Assembly: GCF_003268025.1 (NCBI RefSeq)
Contig: NZ_QLUW01000002.1
Span: 1,302,001-1,366,000, forward strand
Source of the DNA: Paenibacillus montanisoli
GTDB lineage: Bacteria; Bacillota; Bacilli; Paenibacillales; Paenibacillaceae
Reading direction: 5' to 3'
Length of the DNA: 64,000 nucleotides
Positions 29,196-37,855 of this stretch are shown here, piece by piece (within the stretch, counting starts at the first letter, position 1; the number at the start of each line of letters is the position of its first letter). The notes below the pieces were generated by a model. That model was not told the origin of the DNA. It saw only the letters and a program-made list of their open reading frames with translations, and did no database searches. The translations under genes and the position numbers were made by a program.

Positions 29196-29537
29196 TTAAT
29201 GTTTCGGGCAGCAATCCAATTCATCGTTTCGCTCGCAGGCAGCGACCTCTTCTTCCACCTGAACAAAAACCGTCTCCATGATGTCCATTAGTTGGGCAAT
29301 TTCTGCATTTCTCAAGCTGTAATAAATGTATTTTCCTTCTTGGCGGCTAACGATAATTCCACAGCCCTTTAGACAAGCTAAGTGTTGCGAAATATTGGAC
29401 TGGTTACCATTAAGATCATCGACAATTTGAGATACTGTTTTTTCTTTATTTTTGATGGATTCGAGTATTTGGAGTCTTGTCTTATCACTGAAGCCGCGAA
29501 TGAACTTGGCTTTTACTTCATAACTTGTTTTTACCAT
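29196..29537 (-). CDS. ArsR/SmtB-family metal-responsive repressor
   Basis: 113 residues with winged-helix DNA recognition (VDDLNGNQSNISQHLACLKG) and a likely metal site at the C-terminus (ACERNDELDCCPKH) plus a Cys in LACLKGCG. It lacks the N-terminal ELCVC motif of staphylococcal CadC, so it is better called ArsR/SmtB family. It precedes cadA in the same operon and probably represses it. ATG at 29537 follows GGAGGGC. Confidence 0.92.
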   Translation of the reverse strand: MVKTSYEVKAKFIRGFSDKTRLQILESIKNKEKTVSQIVDDLNGNQSNISQHLACLKGCGIIVSRQEGKYIYYSLRNAEIAQLMDIMETVFVQVEEEVAACERNDELDCCPKH

Positions 29538-29568
29538 TTATTAGCCCTCCATCATCATATCAGCAATC

Positions 29569-29610
29569 ACTAATACGAATTATATTAGTACTCCCTAATA
29601 TGTGCGTCAA
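29569..29610 (-). promoter_or_regulatory. Promoter and operator of the cad operon
   Basis: On the minus strand TTGACG (29610-29605) and TAATAT (29587-29582) are 17 bp apart. The dyad ACTAATA-TAATTCG-TATTAGT (29589-29569) covers the -10 box and fits ArsR/SmtB binding sites, so repressor binding would block RNA polymerase. Confidence 0.75.
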
Positions 29611-29673
29611 TTTTAACCCCCATCAGTACTGAACTGCACCCCTTAACAAGTGACTTCAAGATCTCACTCCTTA

Positions 29674-29695
29674 TATATTAACTTTCACTAATATA
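29674..29695. promoter_or_regulatory. Second AT-rich dyad upstream of the cad operon
   Basis: TATATTA (29674-29680) and TAATATA (29689-29695) form a dyad like the operator at the cad promoter, about 100 bp further upstream. It may be a second repressor site. Confidence 0.4.
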
Positions 29696-29726
29696 TCATA
29701 GCAGGCCCGCCCCCTCCATCTCACGT

Positions 29727-29773
29727 ACAAAAAAATCCCGCACAAACCGGCACACAGCCGATCCATGCGGGAC
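29727..29773 (-). terminator. Terminator of the isomerase/dehydrogenase pair
   Basis: On the minus strand TCCCGCA pairs with TGCGGGA around a loop that itself contains CGGCTGTGTGCCG, followed by seven T. Confidence 0.8.
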
Positions 29774-29795
29774 CCTTCTACTTGATCAAACTATC

Positions 29796-30635
29796 TTACG
29801 CCAGACCAGCAGCTTTATAAACGCGGTCATATGCCCGCTGCGAACGCACAAGCAGTTCCTCCGGCGATTGAGCCGGCGGTTCAGCTGCCAAAATCTCCTG
29901 CGTCACCGAGCCTTTGTATCCGATACCGTTCAGCGCGCTTAGGAACCCGGCCAAGTCGATGACGCCTTCGCCCGGGTATAGACGGCCGTTGTCTCGCGCT
30001 TCTTCCACAGGTACGTCCGGCGCGTCATTGATGTGCACATGCACGATTTGTTCCGGCGACAGCGCTTCGATGTCGGCTACCGTCAGGCCGTTCGTGTACC
30101 AGTGGTACGAGTCGAACAGCAGCCCGACATTCGGCTCGCCGATCGCGGCGATCCAATCCAGCGTTTCCTCGAGCGTCCATAGAAACGGATTCGCCCAAGC
30201 GGTGCGCAGGTGGTGCGGGCCGACAAATTCTAGCCCCAAGCGAATGCCGTATGCGCCGAGAATTTGCGCGCACGTGCGCAGGCGGCGCGTCGCGATCACG
30301 GCAAAATGCGCCGCTTTGTCATTCGTCGCCGGCAGCACGTACGTGCAGCAAGCGCGGCAGCCCAGCGCCGCCGCGGCAGCCGCGTCATCCGCCAGCCGGC
30401 TCAGTCCTTCGCGGAACTTCTCCTCCGAATTCCTCCATTCGACGGACAAGCCGATCGAGCCGATCGCCACGTCATACTTCGCAAGCAGCGCCCGCGCTCC
30501 TTCCAATCCGTTACGGTCGATCAGCCCTCTGGCATCGATATCGACCGTGTGAAACCCGTATTTGCCGGCAGCCGCGATCAAATGCTCGTCGCTTCCGATC
30601 GAACCCAGCCCGGCGCGGGATAACCCTTTCAACAT
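29796..30635 (-). CDS. Sugar phosphate isomerase/epimerase (TIM barrel, AP-endonuclease-2 family)
   Basis: 279 residues of the xylose-isomerase-like TIM-barrel family: LGLEFVGPHHLR, GLLFDSYHWYTNG, HVHINDAP and a C-terminal GSVTQEIL supply the usual metal ligands (Glu, Asp, His, Glu). It lies 22 nt downstream of a Gfo/Idh dehydrogenase and is co-transcribed with it. Such pairs act on inositols or modified sugars; the substrate here is unknown. Confidence 0.87.
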   Translation of the reverse strand: MLKGLSRAGLGSIGSDEHLIAAAGKYGFHTVDIDARGLIDRNGLEGARALLAKYDVAIGSIGLSVEWRNSEEKFREGLSRLADDAAAAAALGCRACCTYVLPATNDKAAHFAVIATRRLRTCAQILGAYGIRLGLEFVGPHHLRTAWANPFLWTLEETLDWIAAIGEPNVGLLFDSYHWYTNGLTVADIEALSPEQIVHVHINDAPDVPVEEARDNGRLYPGEGVIDLAGFLSALNGIGYKGSVTQEILAAEPPAQSPEELLVRSQRAYDRVYKAAGLA

Positions 30636-30657
30636 AGGAACAGTCCTCCTATACTTA

Positions 30658-31722
30658 TTATAGATTCCAGTCGAGCTTCACTTCATGACCGGTACGGGAC
30701 GACTCGTAGATCGCGTCAAGTACCAGATTGTTCGTAAACCCGGACAGAGCTGACGTAATCGGCTGCTTGCCTTCCTTAATGCAAGCCAAGAAATGACGGC
30801 TCAGCCGCAGCCGCTCGCTCTCGTCGTTCTCCGGTTTGGACAGCGCAATCTCCATCGGCTTGTTGAACTTCTCGGTCAGCAGCTTGCCGTTTGCTCCCCG
30901 GTAGCTTGCTCCGCCTTCCGTCCCCATGAGATGCACGAAAGGCGTATTGTCCGTGTCCATATGGACGGCCCAGCTTACTTCCAAGGACAGCGTGCTGCCG
31001 TTATCCATTTTGATCAATGCCGTAGCCAGATCCTCGACGTCATAGATGCCGTCCCAATTCGGCTTGCCCCATGTGCCGATGCCCTTGCGCTTCGGCCCGA
31101 ATTCGGCGTAGGTCGCGCCATAGACGGATACCGGCTTCGGATTGCCCATCAAGTATAAAGCCAAGTCCAGCATATGTACGCCGATATCGATGAGCGGACC
31201 GCCGCCGGACTGATCCGAACGAGTGAACCAAGTGCCCCAGCCCGGGATGCCTTTGCGGCGGAACCAGCCGGTTTTGGCCGTATAAATATGGCCAAGCTCG
31301 CCGCGGTCGATCTGCTCTTTGATTTGCATCGGAACGGATTCCCAGCGCATCTGGTGCGCGATCATGACGACGCGGTCGGATGCTTGGCTTGCTTTCAGAA
31401 TTTGTCTGGCCGCCGTGGCGTTAATGCCCATCGGCTTCTCCAGCAGCACGTGCTTGCCTGCTTCGATCGCCTGAATCGCCAGCTCCGCATGATACTGATT
31501 CGGAACGCCGATAATGACGGCATCCACGTTATCGCTGTGAATAAGCGCTTCAGGCGACGCCATCACCTCAGCAATGCCGTACTCCCGCGCCCGCTGCTCT
31601 GCCAGAGGCAGAAACGCGTCTGTAATTGCGGTTAGTTGGCAGAGCTCGCCAAGCTGAGAAAACTGCGAGGCGTGAACGCTGCCGATATTTCCTGCGCCAA
31701 TGATGCCAATACGAATAGCCAT
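30658..31722 (-). CDS. Gfo/Idh/MocA-family oxidoreductase
   Basis: 354 residues; N-terminal NAD(P)-binding GIIGAGNIGSVHA and the family hallmark EKPMGINATAA (catalytic Lys in EKP), with a C-terminal alpha/beta domain. Sugar or inositol dehydrogenase activity is inferred from family. The ATG at 31722 follows GGGGAGG. It is divergent from an AraC-family regulator that probably controls the pair. Confidence 0.9.
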   Translation of the reverse strand: MAIRIGIIGAGNIGSVHASQFSQLGELCQLTAITDAFLPLAEQRAREYGIAEVMASPEALIHSDNVDAVIIGVPNQYHAELAIQAIEAGKHVLLEKPMGINATAARQILKASQASDRVVMIAHQMRWESVPMQIKEQIDRGELGHIYTAKTGWFRRKGIPGWGTWFTRSDQSGGGPLIDIGVHMLDLALYLMGNPKPVSVYGATYAEFGPKRKGIGTWGKPNWDGIYDVEDLATALIKMDNGSTLSLEVSWAVHMDTDNTPFVHLMGTEGGASYRGANGKLLTEKFNKPMEIALSKPENDESERLRLSRHFLACIKEGKQPITSALSGFTNNLVLDAIYESSRTGHEVKLDWNL

Positions 31723-31845
31723 GTTAATCCATCTGCCTCCCCGGATTCTCACATCTCCTGCCCTATCTATGATAAAGTAGGAGATAGAAAAAAGCTTGAC
31801 TCATATTTCGAAAAACGTCCCATTTCTTCGGAGGCCGCCATCGCC

Positions 31846-32748
31846 ATGACCTTTTTTCCGGACTATTTGAAAAACTATCCGAACATGGATACCGCCTTCC
31901 CGCTGCATATAAGCTTGAACTCCCTTAAGCAGGGGTTTCGGGCGCATCGCCATGATTTTCTCGAATTTTCGTACGTCGTCGACGGCCGCGGCTGGGAAAG
32001 CATCAATGACGTCAAGCATGAGATGCTGCCGGGCACCTTCACGTTCGTGCAGCCGTATCAGGTCCATGAAATCTTCACCGAACCGGGCAGCACGCTCGTC
32101 CTCTATAATTGCAACTTCAGCATGGACCTTCTCATGGGGGCCGGCCATGGCGACGGCTTAGCCGACTTGATCGAACCGAGTTCGCTCGAGCCGTACACGA
32201 CGTTCACGGGGCCAACGCAGGAACGGATTCGTTTTCTCGCTGCCGATATGTTGAAGGAATACGCAGGCGACGAACCGTGGCGGCTGACGCTGCTTCAGGC
32301 GAGATTGAAAGAGCTGCTCGTCCGCTTCGACCGGGAACGCAGAGCAAGAGCGGCGGCTGGAGCGGAAGCCGGGCTTGACAGCATGGAAGCCCCGCTCCGA
32401 GCACCTTCCTCTGCGTCCAAACCCAGCCCGTCCGTCTGGCCCATCATTCATTACATTCACCGCAACTACCGGGAAGAGCTGACGCTGTCGCAGCTGTCGG
32501 AGCGTTTCGGGATGAGCGTCTCCCGCATCAGCGAGGTTATCAAGGAGACGACCGGCCAAACGTTCGTCCATTTCGTTCATGACCTAAGGCTGCGCCATGC
32601 AAGCAGCCTGCTCGTGTCCACCGATTACAGCGTGGTCGATGTCGCGCTGGAGGTCGGGTTCGGCTCGTACAAAACGTTCGCCCGCATTTTCCGCGAACGC
32701 AAAGGCATGGTGCCGATGGCCTACCGCAAAGCAAAGCGGCCCCTGTAA
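31846..32748 (+). CDS. AraC-family regulator (cupin plus HTH)
   Basis: 300 residues: an N-terminal cupin-like sensor (HRHDFLEFSYVVDGRG, VHEIFTEPG), a linker and a C-terminal double HTH (LTLSQLSERFGMSVSRISEVIKE and YSVVDVALEVGFGSYKTFARIF). The ATG at 31846 follows GGAGG; upstream ATGs lie inside the divergent oxidoreductase gene. Probable regulator of that divergent sugar dehydrogenase and isomerase pair. Confidence 0.88.
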   Translation: MTFFPDYLKNYPNMDTAFPLHISLNSLKQGFRAHRHDFLEFSYVVDGRGWESINDVKHEMLPGTFTFVQPYQVHEIFTEPGSTLVLYNCNFSMDLLMGAGHGDGLADLIEPSSLEPYTTFTGPTQERIRFLAADMLKEYAGDEPWRLTLLQARLKELLVRFDRERRARAAAGAEAGLDSMEAPLRAPSSASKPSPSVWPIIHYIHRNYREELTLSQLSERFGMSVSRISEVIKETTGQTFVHFVHDLRLRHASSLLVSTDYSVVDVALEVGFGSYKTFARIFRERKGMVPMAYRKAKRPL

Positions 32749-32756
32749 GGGGCCGC
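32736..32756. repeat. Perfect 9-bp hairpin at the end of the AraC gene
   Basis: GCGGCCCCT-GTA-AGGGGCCGC encloses the AraC stop codon, between it and the convergent dioxygenase gene. There is no T-run, so it is a weak terminator at best. Confidence 0.5.
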
Positions 32757-32771
32757 TCATGAGGCAAACCG

Positions 32772-33650
32772 CTAGACGCGGTGCAAGCTCTTGCCTTTCT
32801 CTTCCTTCACTTCGCGCCACATTCTGCGCCACTCCGTGACATCGGTAAGCTCGCTTCCGGGATCGAGCGCGCTCCTCACCGGAAAAGACGGATGATGGGA
32901 GCGCCCGGATGGCGCGCCGGTCTTGTGGTACCGAAGATCGATCGACCAGCGGATGATATCCGACCGGTTCGAGATTCCCCGATGCGGCGTATATTTGTTC
33001 ATGATCACGAGCCCGCCCTTCCGGCATTCCGCCAGCACCTGTTTCACGTTCGGCAGCAGCTCGGGAACGATCGTCGTGCCGCCCTCGGAGCGATGGTTGA
33101 GATACCCCTGTTTAAACACATAAGGCATGACCTCCATGCATCCGGTTTCCGCAGTCGCATCCACGAGCGGCAGCCAGAACGTAATGATCTCGGACGCATC
33201 CGAGTCCGGGGAGGTGACGGCGCAATCCTGGTGCCAAGGGACATTTTGAAAATAATCGTTGCCTTCTCCGGCCGACTTGGCCGGGTGCTTGGCCCGCACA
33301 TGCTGGATCGGATTGCAGGTGATCTCCGTGCCGAGCAGGCATTCGACAAGATCAAGCAGCCCTTTGCCGCTCATGAAGCGAAACATCGCCTCGCCCAAGT
33401 AACCGTTAATGTCAAAGCCGCGGCCAATCTCCCGGCTCTGCTCGCAGAGCAGCGTGAAACGCTTTTCAAAAGGCTCGTGTTCGTGCAGCTCGGTAATTTT
33501 GCCTTCCGCGTATGCTTTGCGCGCTCTTGCATCGATTTCTGCCGACAGCTCGTCAATGACAGGCTGCAAATCCGCCTCGCTAAATACGTCCGGTACAATC
33601 AAATACCCTTCCGTCTGATACCGGATCACTTGCTCCATCGTCAACCGCAT
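32772..33650 (-). CDS. Phytanoyl-CoA dioxygenase (PhyH) family protein
   Basis: 292-residue Fe(II)/2-oxoglutarate-dependent oxygenase. The iron ligands are visible as HQD in VPWHQDCAVTSP and the distal His in TPHRGISNRS, whose Arg nearby would bind 2-oxoglutarate. Substrate unknown. The start at 33650 has only a weak ribosome site. A divergent or neighbouring AraC gene (33756-34637) faces the same way upstream and may regulate it. Confidence 0.87.
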   Translation of the reverse strand: MRLTMEQVIRYQTEGYLIVPDVFSEADLQPVIDELSAEIDARARKAYAEGKITELHEHEPFEKRFTLLCEQSREIGRGFDINGYLGEAMFRFMSGKGLLDLVECLLGTEITCNPIQHVRAKHPAKSAGEGNDYFQNVPWHQDCAVTSPDSDASEIITFWLPLVDATAETGCMEVMPYVFKQGYLNHRSEGGTTIVPELLPNVKQVLAECRKGGLVIMNKYTPHRGISNRSDIIRWSIDLRYHKTGAPSGRSHHPSFPVRSALDPGSELTDVTEWRRMWREVKEEKGKSLHRV

Positions 33651-33755
33651 GCTCCGATCCCCGCCCTTTTTTGGCATTCGAATTGGTCATCCACAGTTTC
33701 TATCATATCGATAAGGCAAGTTTGCGGGAAGGTAGAAAATCACGCCGGATGCGGA

Positions 33756-34637
33756 CTATATTATCCGATATTCGCTCGGCGCGCGCCCGTGATGTCTTCG
33801 AAACAGTCTGGCAAAATAGGAGGCGTCCTCGTAGCCTAGCATTTCCGCGATTTCGAACACGGGAAAATCGGTAAAGAGCAGCAGCTTCTCCGCCTCCGTC
33901 ATCCGCAGCCGCTGCAAATATGCCATCGGCGTCATGTTGGCGTGCGCCTTGAACACGCGGCATAAGTAGTTCGGCGACCAATGCACGAGCTGAGCCAGAT
34001 GCTCCAGCTTCAGCGGCTCACCGATGTGCGAGCGCATGTATTGCTGCAGGGCCGCGATTTCGTCGGCCACCGCTTCCGTGCCGTCAGCCGGCTCCGCCGC
34101 AAGCACGCCCAGCCGCCAAACGATCTCTTCGACCCGCAGCATTAAATCCACGACCATGAGCGACAAATGCTCGGCCGTCACATACCGGTTGCTCGGATCG
34201 AGCAGGCGATGGAAGCCTTCGAGCAGAAAAGGCCGCAACGCCGCCGGCACTTCGATCGGGCCTTCGCGGATGGCGGCCGGCATCGACCGTCCCCGCTTTT
34301 CCTCGATCCAATTGAACAAATTGGCGGGAACCGGCTCATTATCCTCATTGCGAAGAAGAAACGTACATTCCAGGTTATGCAGGCCGATCCGCTCATCGCC
34401 TTGAAACTGATGCCATTCGTTTGGGTTGATGACGTACAAATAGCCGGGCATTGCCCGGCTGATTCGATCGTCGACGAGAAAGACTCCTTCTCCTTCCGTC
34501 ACATACATGAGATGAAAGACCGGGTGCTGATGCCGCTTCGCGATCATGCCTCTGCGGCCTTGCTGCCGGTCTGTCGTAATATGCTCCGGCTGCAAGCTGC
34601 GACCTTCCATCACCAGCCTTAAGCTCAATGCCGCCAC
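33756..34637 (-). CDS. AraC-family regulator
   Basis: 293 residues with an N-terminal cupin (HQHPVFHLMYVTEGEGVFLVDD) and C-terminal AraC HTH pair (LKLEHLAQLVHWSPNYLCRVFK and FPVFEIAEMLGYEDASYFARLF). It lies 8 nt after the molybdopterin oxidoreductase gene and about 105 nt upstream of the dioxygenase, all on the minus strand. Its target is likely one of these, not determinable here. Confidence 0.88.
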   Translation of the reverse strand: MAALSLRLVMEGRSLQPEHITTDRQQGRRGMIAKRHQHPVFHLMYVTEGEGVFLVDDRISRAMPGYLYVINPNEWHQFQGDERIGLHNLECTFLLRNEDNEPVPANLFNWIEEKRGRSMPAAIREGPIEVPAALRPFLLEGFHRLLDPSNRYVTAEHLSLMVVDLMLRVEEIVWRLGVLAAEPADGTEAVADEIAALQQYMRSHIGEPLKLEHLAQLVHWSPNYLCRVFKAHANMTPMAYLQRLRMTEAEKLLLFTDFPVFEIAEMLGYEDASYFARLFRRHHGRAPSEYRII

Positions 34638-34645
34638 CTCGTTAA

Positions 34646-36709
34646 TTAGCGTTTGTCAACCTGCACCCGTCCGGAGAAGAAGGTTGCTCCCTTCCCCATA
34701 TCCGCCACGCGGTCCGGGGTTAATGCGTTTACTACCGCCTTGCCGCTCTTCCCATCCGACCATAAGCCTTGGCTGACTACGACGCCCGGAAGCACGTCAT
34801 CGCCGACGGCCGCCGTCAGCTCGCAGCTGCCGCGGCCGTTCCATACCCGGATCGCATCGCCGTTCCCGATGCCTCTGGCCGCCGCATCCGCACTGTTCAT
34901 ATATAGCTTCGGCGTGCGCTCCATGGCGACATGCTTCTCGTTATTCGAAAACGTCGAGTTCAGGAAGTTATGGTTTACCGTCGGAATGAACAGGAACGGA
35001 TACGGACCGTCATCGACGAGCGGCGTATAAGTCGGCATCGGCGGATAGCCTTTGCGCTCCATCGTCGCCGAGTAAAGCTCGATCCGCCCGCTTGGCGTGC
35101 GCAATTTACCCGGGAATAGCGGCTTGACGTCCGCTTTGACCGCTCCTTCTGCCTTTAGCCTCTCTAGCGAAACCGCCGCTAGATTCGGATTGTTCGGATT
35201 GTTCAGCGCCTGCTCGATCATCGCCTCATCGGTATCTTGCAGCGCTTCGTCATCGTAACCCATGGCCGCGGCAAGCAAGCGGAATACCTCGGTATTCGAT
35301 TTGCTCTCGCCGTAAGGAGCCGCTACCGGCTGCTGCAAATGAACGTAATGGTGCCAATACGAAAGGTACAAATCGGTATTTTCAAATGCCGAGGTCGCAG
35401 GCAGTACAATGTCCGCGTAAACAGCCGTTTCCGTCGGGAACAGATCATGCACGACCGTGAACAGGTCTTCTCGCGCGAGCCCTTCTCTTACCTTGCTTGC
35501 GCTTGGCGCCACAATGGCCGGATTGGAGTTATACACATAGAGCGAAGATATAGGGCGCTCCAATTCCAGCAGTGCGCTGCCGATCAAATTCATATTGATT
35601 TCGCGGGCCCATCGGTTCGTTCGCAGGTCGGGCCGCTCCAGCGCTGACCTGTTGAGCGCCAGAAAGCCGCCGTTTCCTTTGATAGCGCCGCCCCCGCGTT
35701 TCAGCCAATGTCCCGTTACAGCGGGCAGGCAGGCGATCGCGCGCGTCGTCATGCCGCCGTTGTCGTGATGCTGCGGGCCGTTGCCGATGCGGATAAACGC
35801 CGATTCGCTGCCGCCATACAGGCGGGCCAGCTTGTAGATGTCATCTACCGGCACGCCCGTGATCGCGGATACGGACTCCGGCGTATAGGTTTTTACATGC
35901 TCGCGCAGCTGTTCGCGGCCGACGGTATGCTGCGCCATGAACGCCTCATCCGTCAGCTGCTCCGCAAACAAAATATGCATCAGGCCAAGCGCCAGCGCCG
36001 CGTCCGTGCCCGGCAAGATCGGTATGAACCAATCCGCCCATTTGGCCGTCCGGTTGCGATGGACATCGATGACGACGACCGTCGCGCCGTTCTTGCGCGC
36101 CTTCTCGGCTATCGTCACTTGATGCATGTTCGTGCTGACCGCGTTGATGCCCCACATGATGATGAGCTTCGCGTGCACGGTTTCCTCCGGATCGGTTCCG
36201 ATGCTGCCTCCCATCGTATAGCCATAGCCTTCCATACCCGCCGCTTGGCAGATCGATAGAGCAAGCTTGCTGGCACCCATCCGATTGAAGAACCGGCTGC
36301 CTAGCCCCTCCGTCCCGATACGGCCCATATTACCGTAGAAATAATACGGAAGAATCGCCTCAGGCCCCTCCGCCTCGATCAGACGCTTCCAGCGATCCGT
36401 GATCGTATCGATCGCTTCTTCCCAGCTGATCCGCTCAAACTGGCCGCTTCCTTTGGGACCGGTCCTCTTCAGCGGGTACCGCAGCCTCTCCTTATCGTTG
36501 ATGCGTTCCGCCATATGCCGGACTTTGTTGCAGATCGCGCCTTGCGTGACGGGATGCTCCGGATCTCCCTCGATCCGGACGATCCGCCCGTTTTCTTTAT
36601 GAACAAGAAGCCCGCATTGGTCCGGGCAATCCAGTGAACAAACCGATGGAAAAATGCCGTCCGATTCATTGGCCATAGTTGAAGTTAAAGATCTAGTCGA
36701 TGATGCCAT
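34646..36709 (-). CDS. Molybdopterin-dependent oxidoreductase (formate dehydrogenase-like)
   Basis: 687 residues of the DMSO-reductase superfamily, cytoplasmic (no Tat signal). An N-terminal iron-sulfur motif CSLDCPDQC with a fourth Cys in GAICNK would hold a [4Fe-4S] cluster. Molybdopterin-binding segments include MWGINAVSTNMHQ, RIGNGPQHHDNGG and a C-terminal MoCo-dinucleotide domain (VWNGRGSCELTA). No partner subunit is adjacent. It is similar in build to B. subtilis YoaE. Start at 36709 follows AAGGAG; 66 upstream codons are not used. Confidence 0.88.
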   Translation of the reverse strand: MASSTRSLTSTMANESDGIFPSVCSLDCPDQCGLLVHKENGRIVRIEGDPEHPVTQGAICNKVRHMAERINDKERLRYPLKRTGPKGSGQFERISWEEAIDTITDRWKRLIEAEGPEAILPYYFYGNMGRIGTEGLGSRFFNRMGASKLALSICQAAGMEGYGYTMGGSIGTDPEETVHAKLIIMWGINAVSTNMHQVTIAEKARKNGATVVVIDVHRNRTAKWADWFIPILPGTDAALALGLMHILFAEQLTDEAFMAQHTVGREQLREHVKTYTPESVSAITGVPVDDIYKLARLYGGSESAFIRIGNGPQHHDNGGMTTRAIACLPAVTGHWLKRGGGAIKGNGGFLALNRSALERPDLRTNRWAREINMNLIGSALLELERPISSLYVYNSNPAIVAPSASKVREGLAREDLFTVVHDLFPTETAVYADIVLPATSAFENTDLYLSYWHHYVHLQQPVAAPYGESKSNTEVFRLLAAAMGYDDEALQDTDEAMIEQALNNPNNPNLAAVSLERLKAEGAVKADVKPLFPGKLRTPSGRIELYSATMERKGYPPMPTYTPLVDDGPYPFLFIPTVNHNFLNSTFSNNEKHVAMERTPKLYMNSADAAARGIGNGDAIRVWNGRGSCELTAAVGDDVLPGVVVSQGLWSDGKSGKAVVNALTPDRVADMGKGATFFSGRVQVDKR

Positions 36710-36790
36710 ACTGCCAAGCACTCCTTCCCGCGCAAGCGTACGTCTATTATATCGGCTGCCCGGCATCCTGAAAAGGACCGCAAGCACAAG

Positions 36791-36823
36791 AAGAGCCTGC
36801 ATCCGCGCAGGATGCAGGCTTTC
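36791..36823 (-). terminator. Terminator-like hairpin after aldo-keto reductase
   Basis: AGCCTGCATCC (36794-36804) pairs perfectly with GGATGCAGGCT (36810-36820). On the minus strand it is followed by CTTCTTGT, a modest T-rich tail. Confidence 0.55.
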
Positions 36824-36825
36824 CG

Positions 36826-37821
36826 TTAGACTGCGGAAACGTACGAGCCCGTTTCCAAATACAGCAGCTGCTCCGGCGTAAGAGTCAGCTCGCTTGCCGA
36901 GCAGCATTCCGGCACGTGAGCCGGCTTCGTCGTCCCGATAATCGGGTAAACCGGGAACGGCTGCGAAGTCAAATACGCCAGCGCGACAGCCGTGCCGCTC
37001 GACCCAAGCTCTTCGGCCAGCCGCTGCACGCGCTCCAGCCGATCGAAGCTTGCGTCGTTGAAATACATCCGCCGTACCGCGGAGGCGCTGCCTTCGCCGC
37101 CGGGATCCGTCCCTCTGGCATACCGGCCGCTGAAGAAACCGTTAGCCTGCGACGAATACGGGATGACCGTCATCCCGGTCTCCGCGAAGTAGCCGCGATC
37201 CGCGTCCGACATGGCGACCAAAGTCGGGTCGCCGATCGCGCCCGGCGTGATGACAGCCAAGTTCCAGAGCGGCTGGCTGGCCGCGAACGGCGTGAGACCG
37301 CGCGCGGCGGCATAGCTTTGCGCCTGCTTGATCCGCTCGACCGTCCAGTTCGAGCAACCGATGCTCCGGATTCGGCCTGCCTTCAGCTCTTCGTGCAGCG
37401 TTTCCATAATTTCATCTACCGGCACGCTCGCATCGTCGCGGTGAAGCCAATAGAGATCGATATATTCGGTCTGCAGCTGGCGAAGGCTGCGAGCGATGTC
37501 ATCCTTCAAATCCTGGCGCCGGAGCCTTGGGATATGCATCGTCGCCAGCTCCGGATGGCCTCCCTTCGTCGCGAGAATAAGCTTCTCGCGGTGTCCCCGC
37601 TCCTTCAGCCATTCGCCAAGCCGGATTTCGGTCAAGCTTCGTCCCTGCCCCACCCAATCGTCATACACCAGCGCCGTATCGATAAAATTGCCGCCCTGCT
37701 CGACATAGAGATCGAGCAGCCGGTATGCCTCCTCTCGGGACATATGGCCGCCGAAGCCCGCCGTTCCCATGCAAATGACGGCCGCATTCAGCTCCGTTCC
37801 CGGTATTACGCGATATCTCAC
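36826..37821 (-). CDS. Aldo/keto reductase
   Basis: 331-residue NADPH-dependent TIM-barrel reductase. The catalytic tetrad is seen as Asp/Tyr in IDTALVYDDW, Lys in LATKGGH and His in YWLHRDD. The start is GTG at 37821, preceded by GGGAGGA at 9 nt. It lies 34 nt downstream of two overlapping short-chain dehydrogenase genes and probably belongs to the same transcript. Substrate unknown. Confidence 0.9.
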   Translation of the reverse strand: MRYRVIPGTELNAAVICMGTAGFGGHMSREEAYRLLDLYVEQGGNFIDTALVYDDWVGQGRSLTEIRLGEWLKERGHREKLILATKGGHPELATMHIPRLRRQDLKDDIARSLRQLQTEYIDLYWLHRDDASVPVDEIMETLHEELKAGRIRSIGCSNWTVERIKQAQSYAAARGLTPFAASQPLWNLAVITPGAIGDPTLVAMSDADRGYFAETGMTVIPYSSQANGFFSGRYARGTDPGGEGSASAVRRMYFNDASFDRLERVQRLAEELGSSGTAVALAYLTSQPFPVYPIIGTTKPAHVPECCSASELTLTPEQLLYLETGSYVSAV

Positions 37822-37855
37822 GATCTTCTTCCTCCCACTCTTCATGCTTGCCGGC

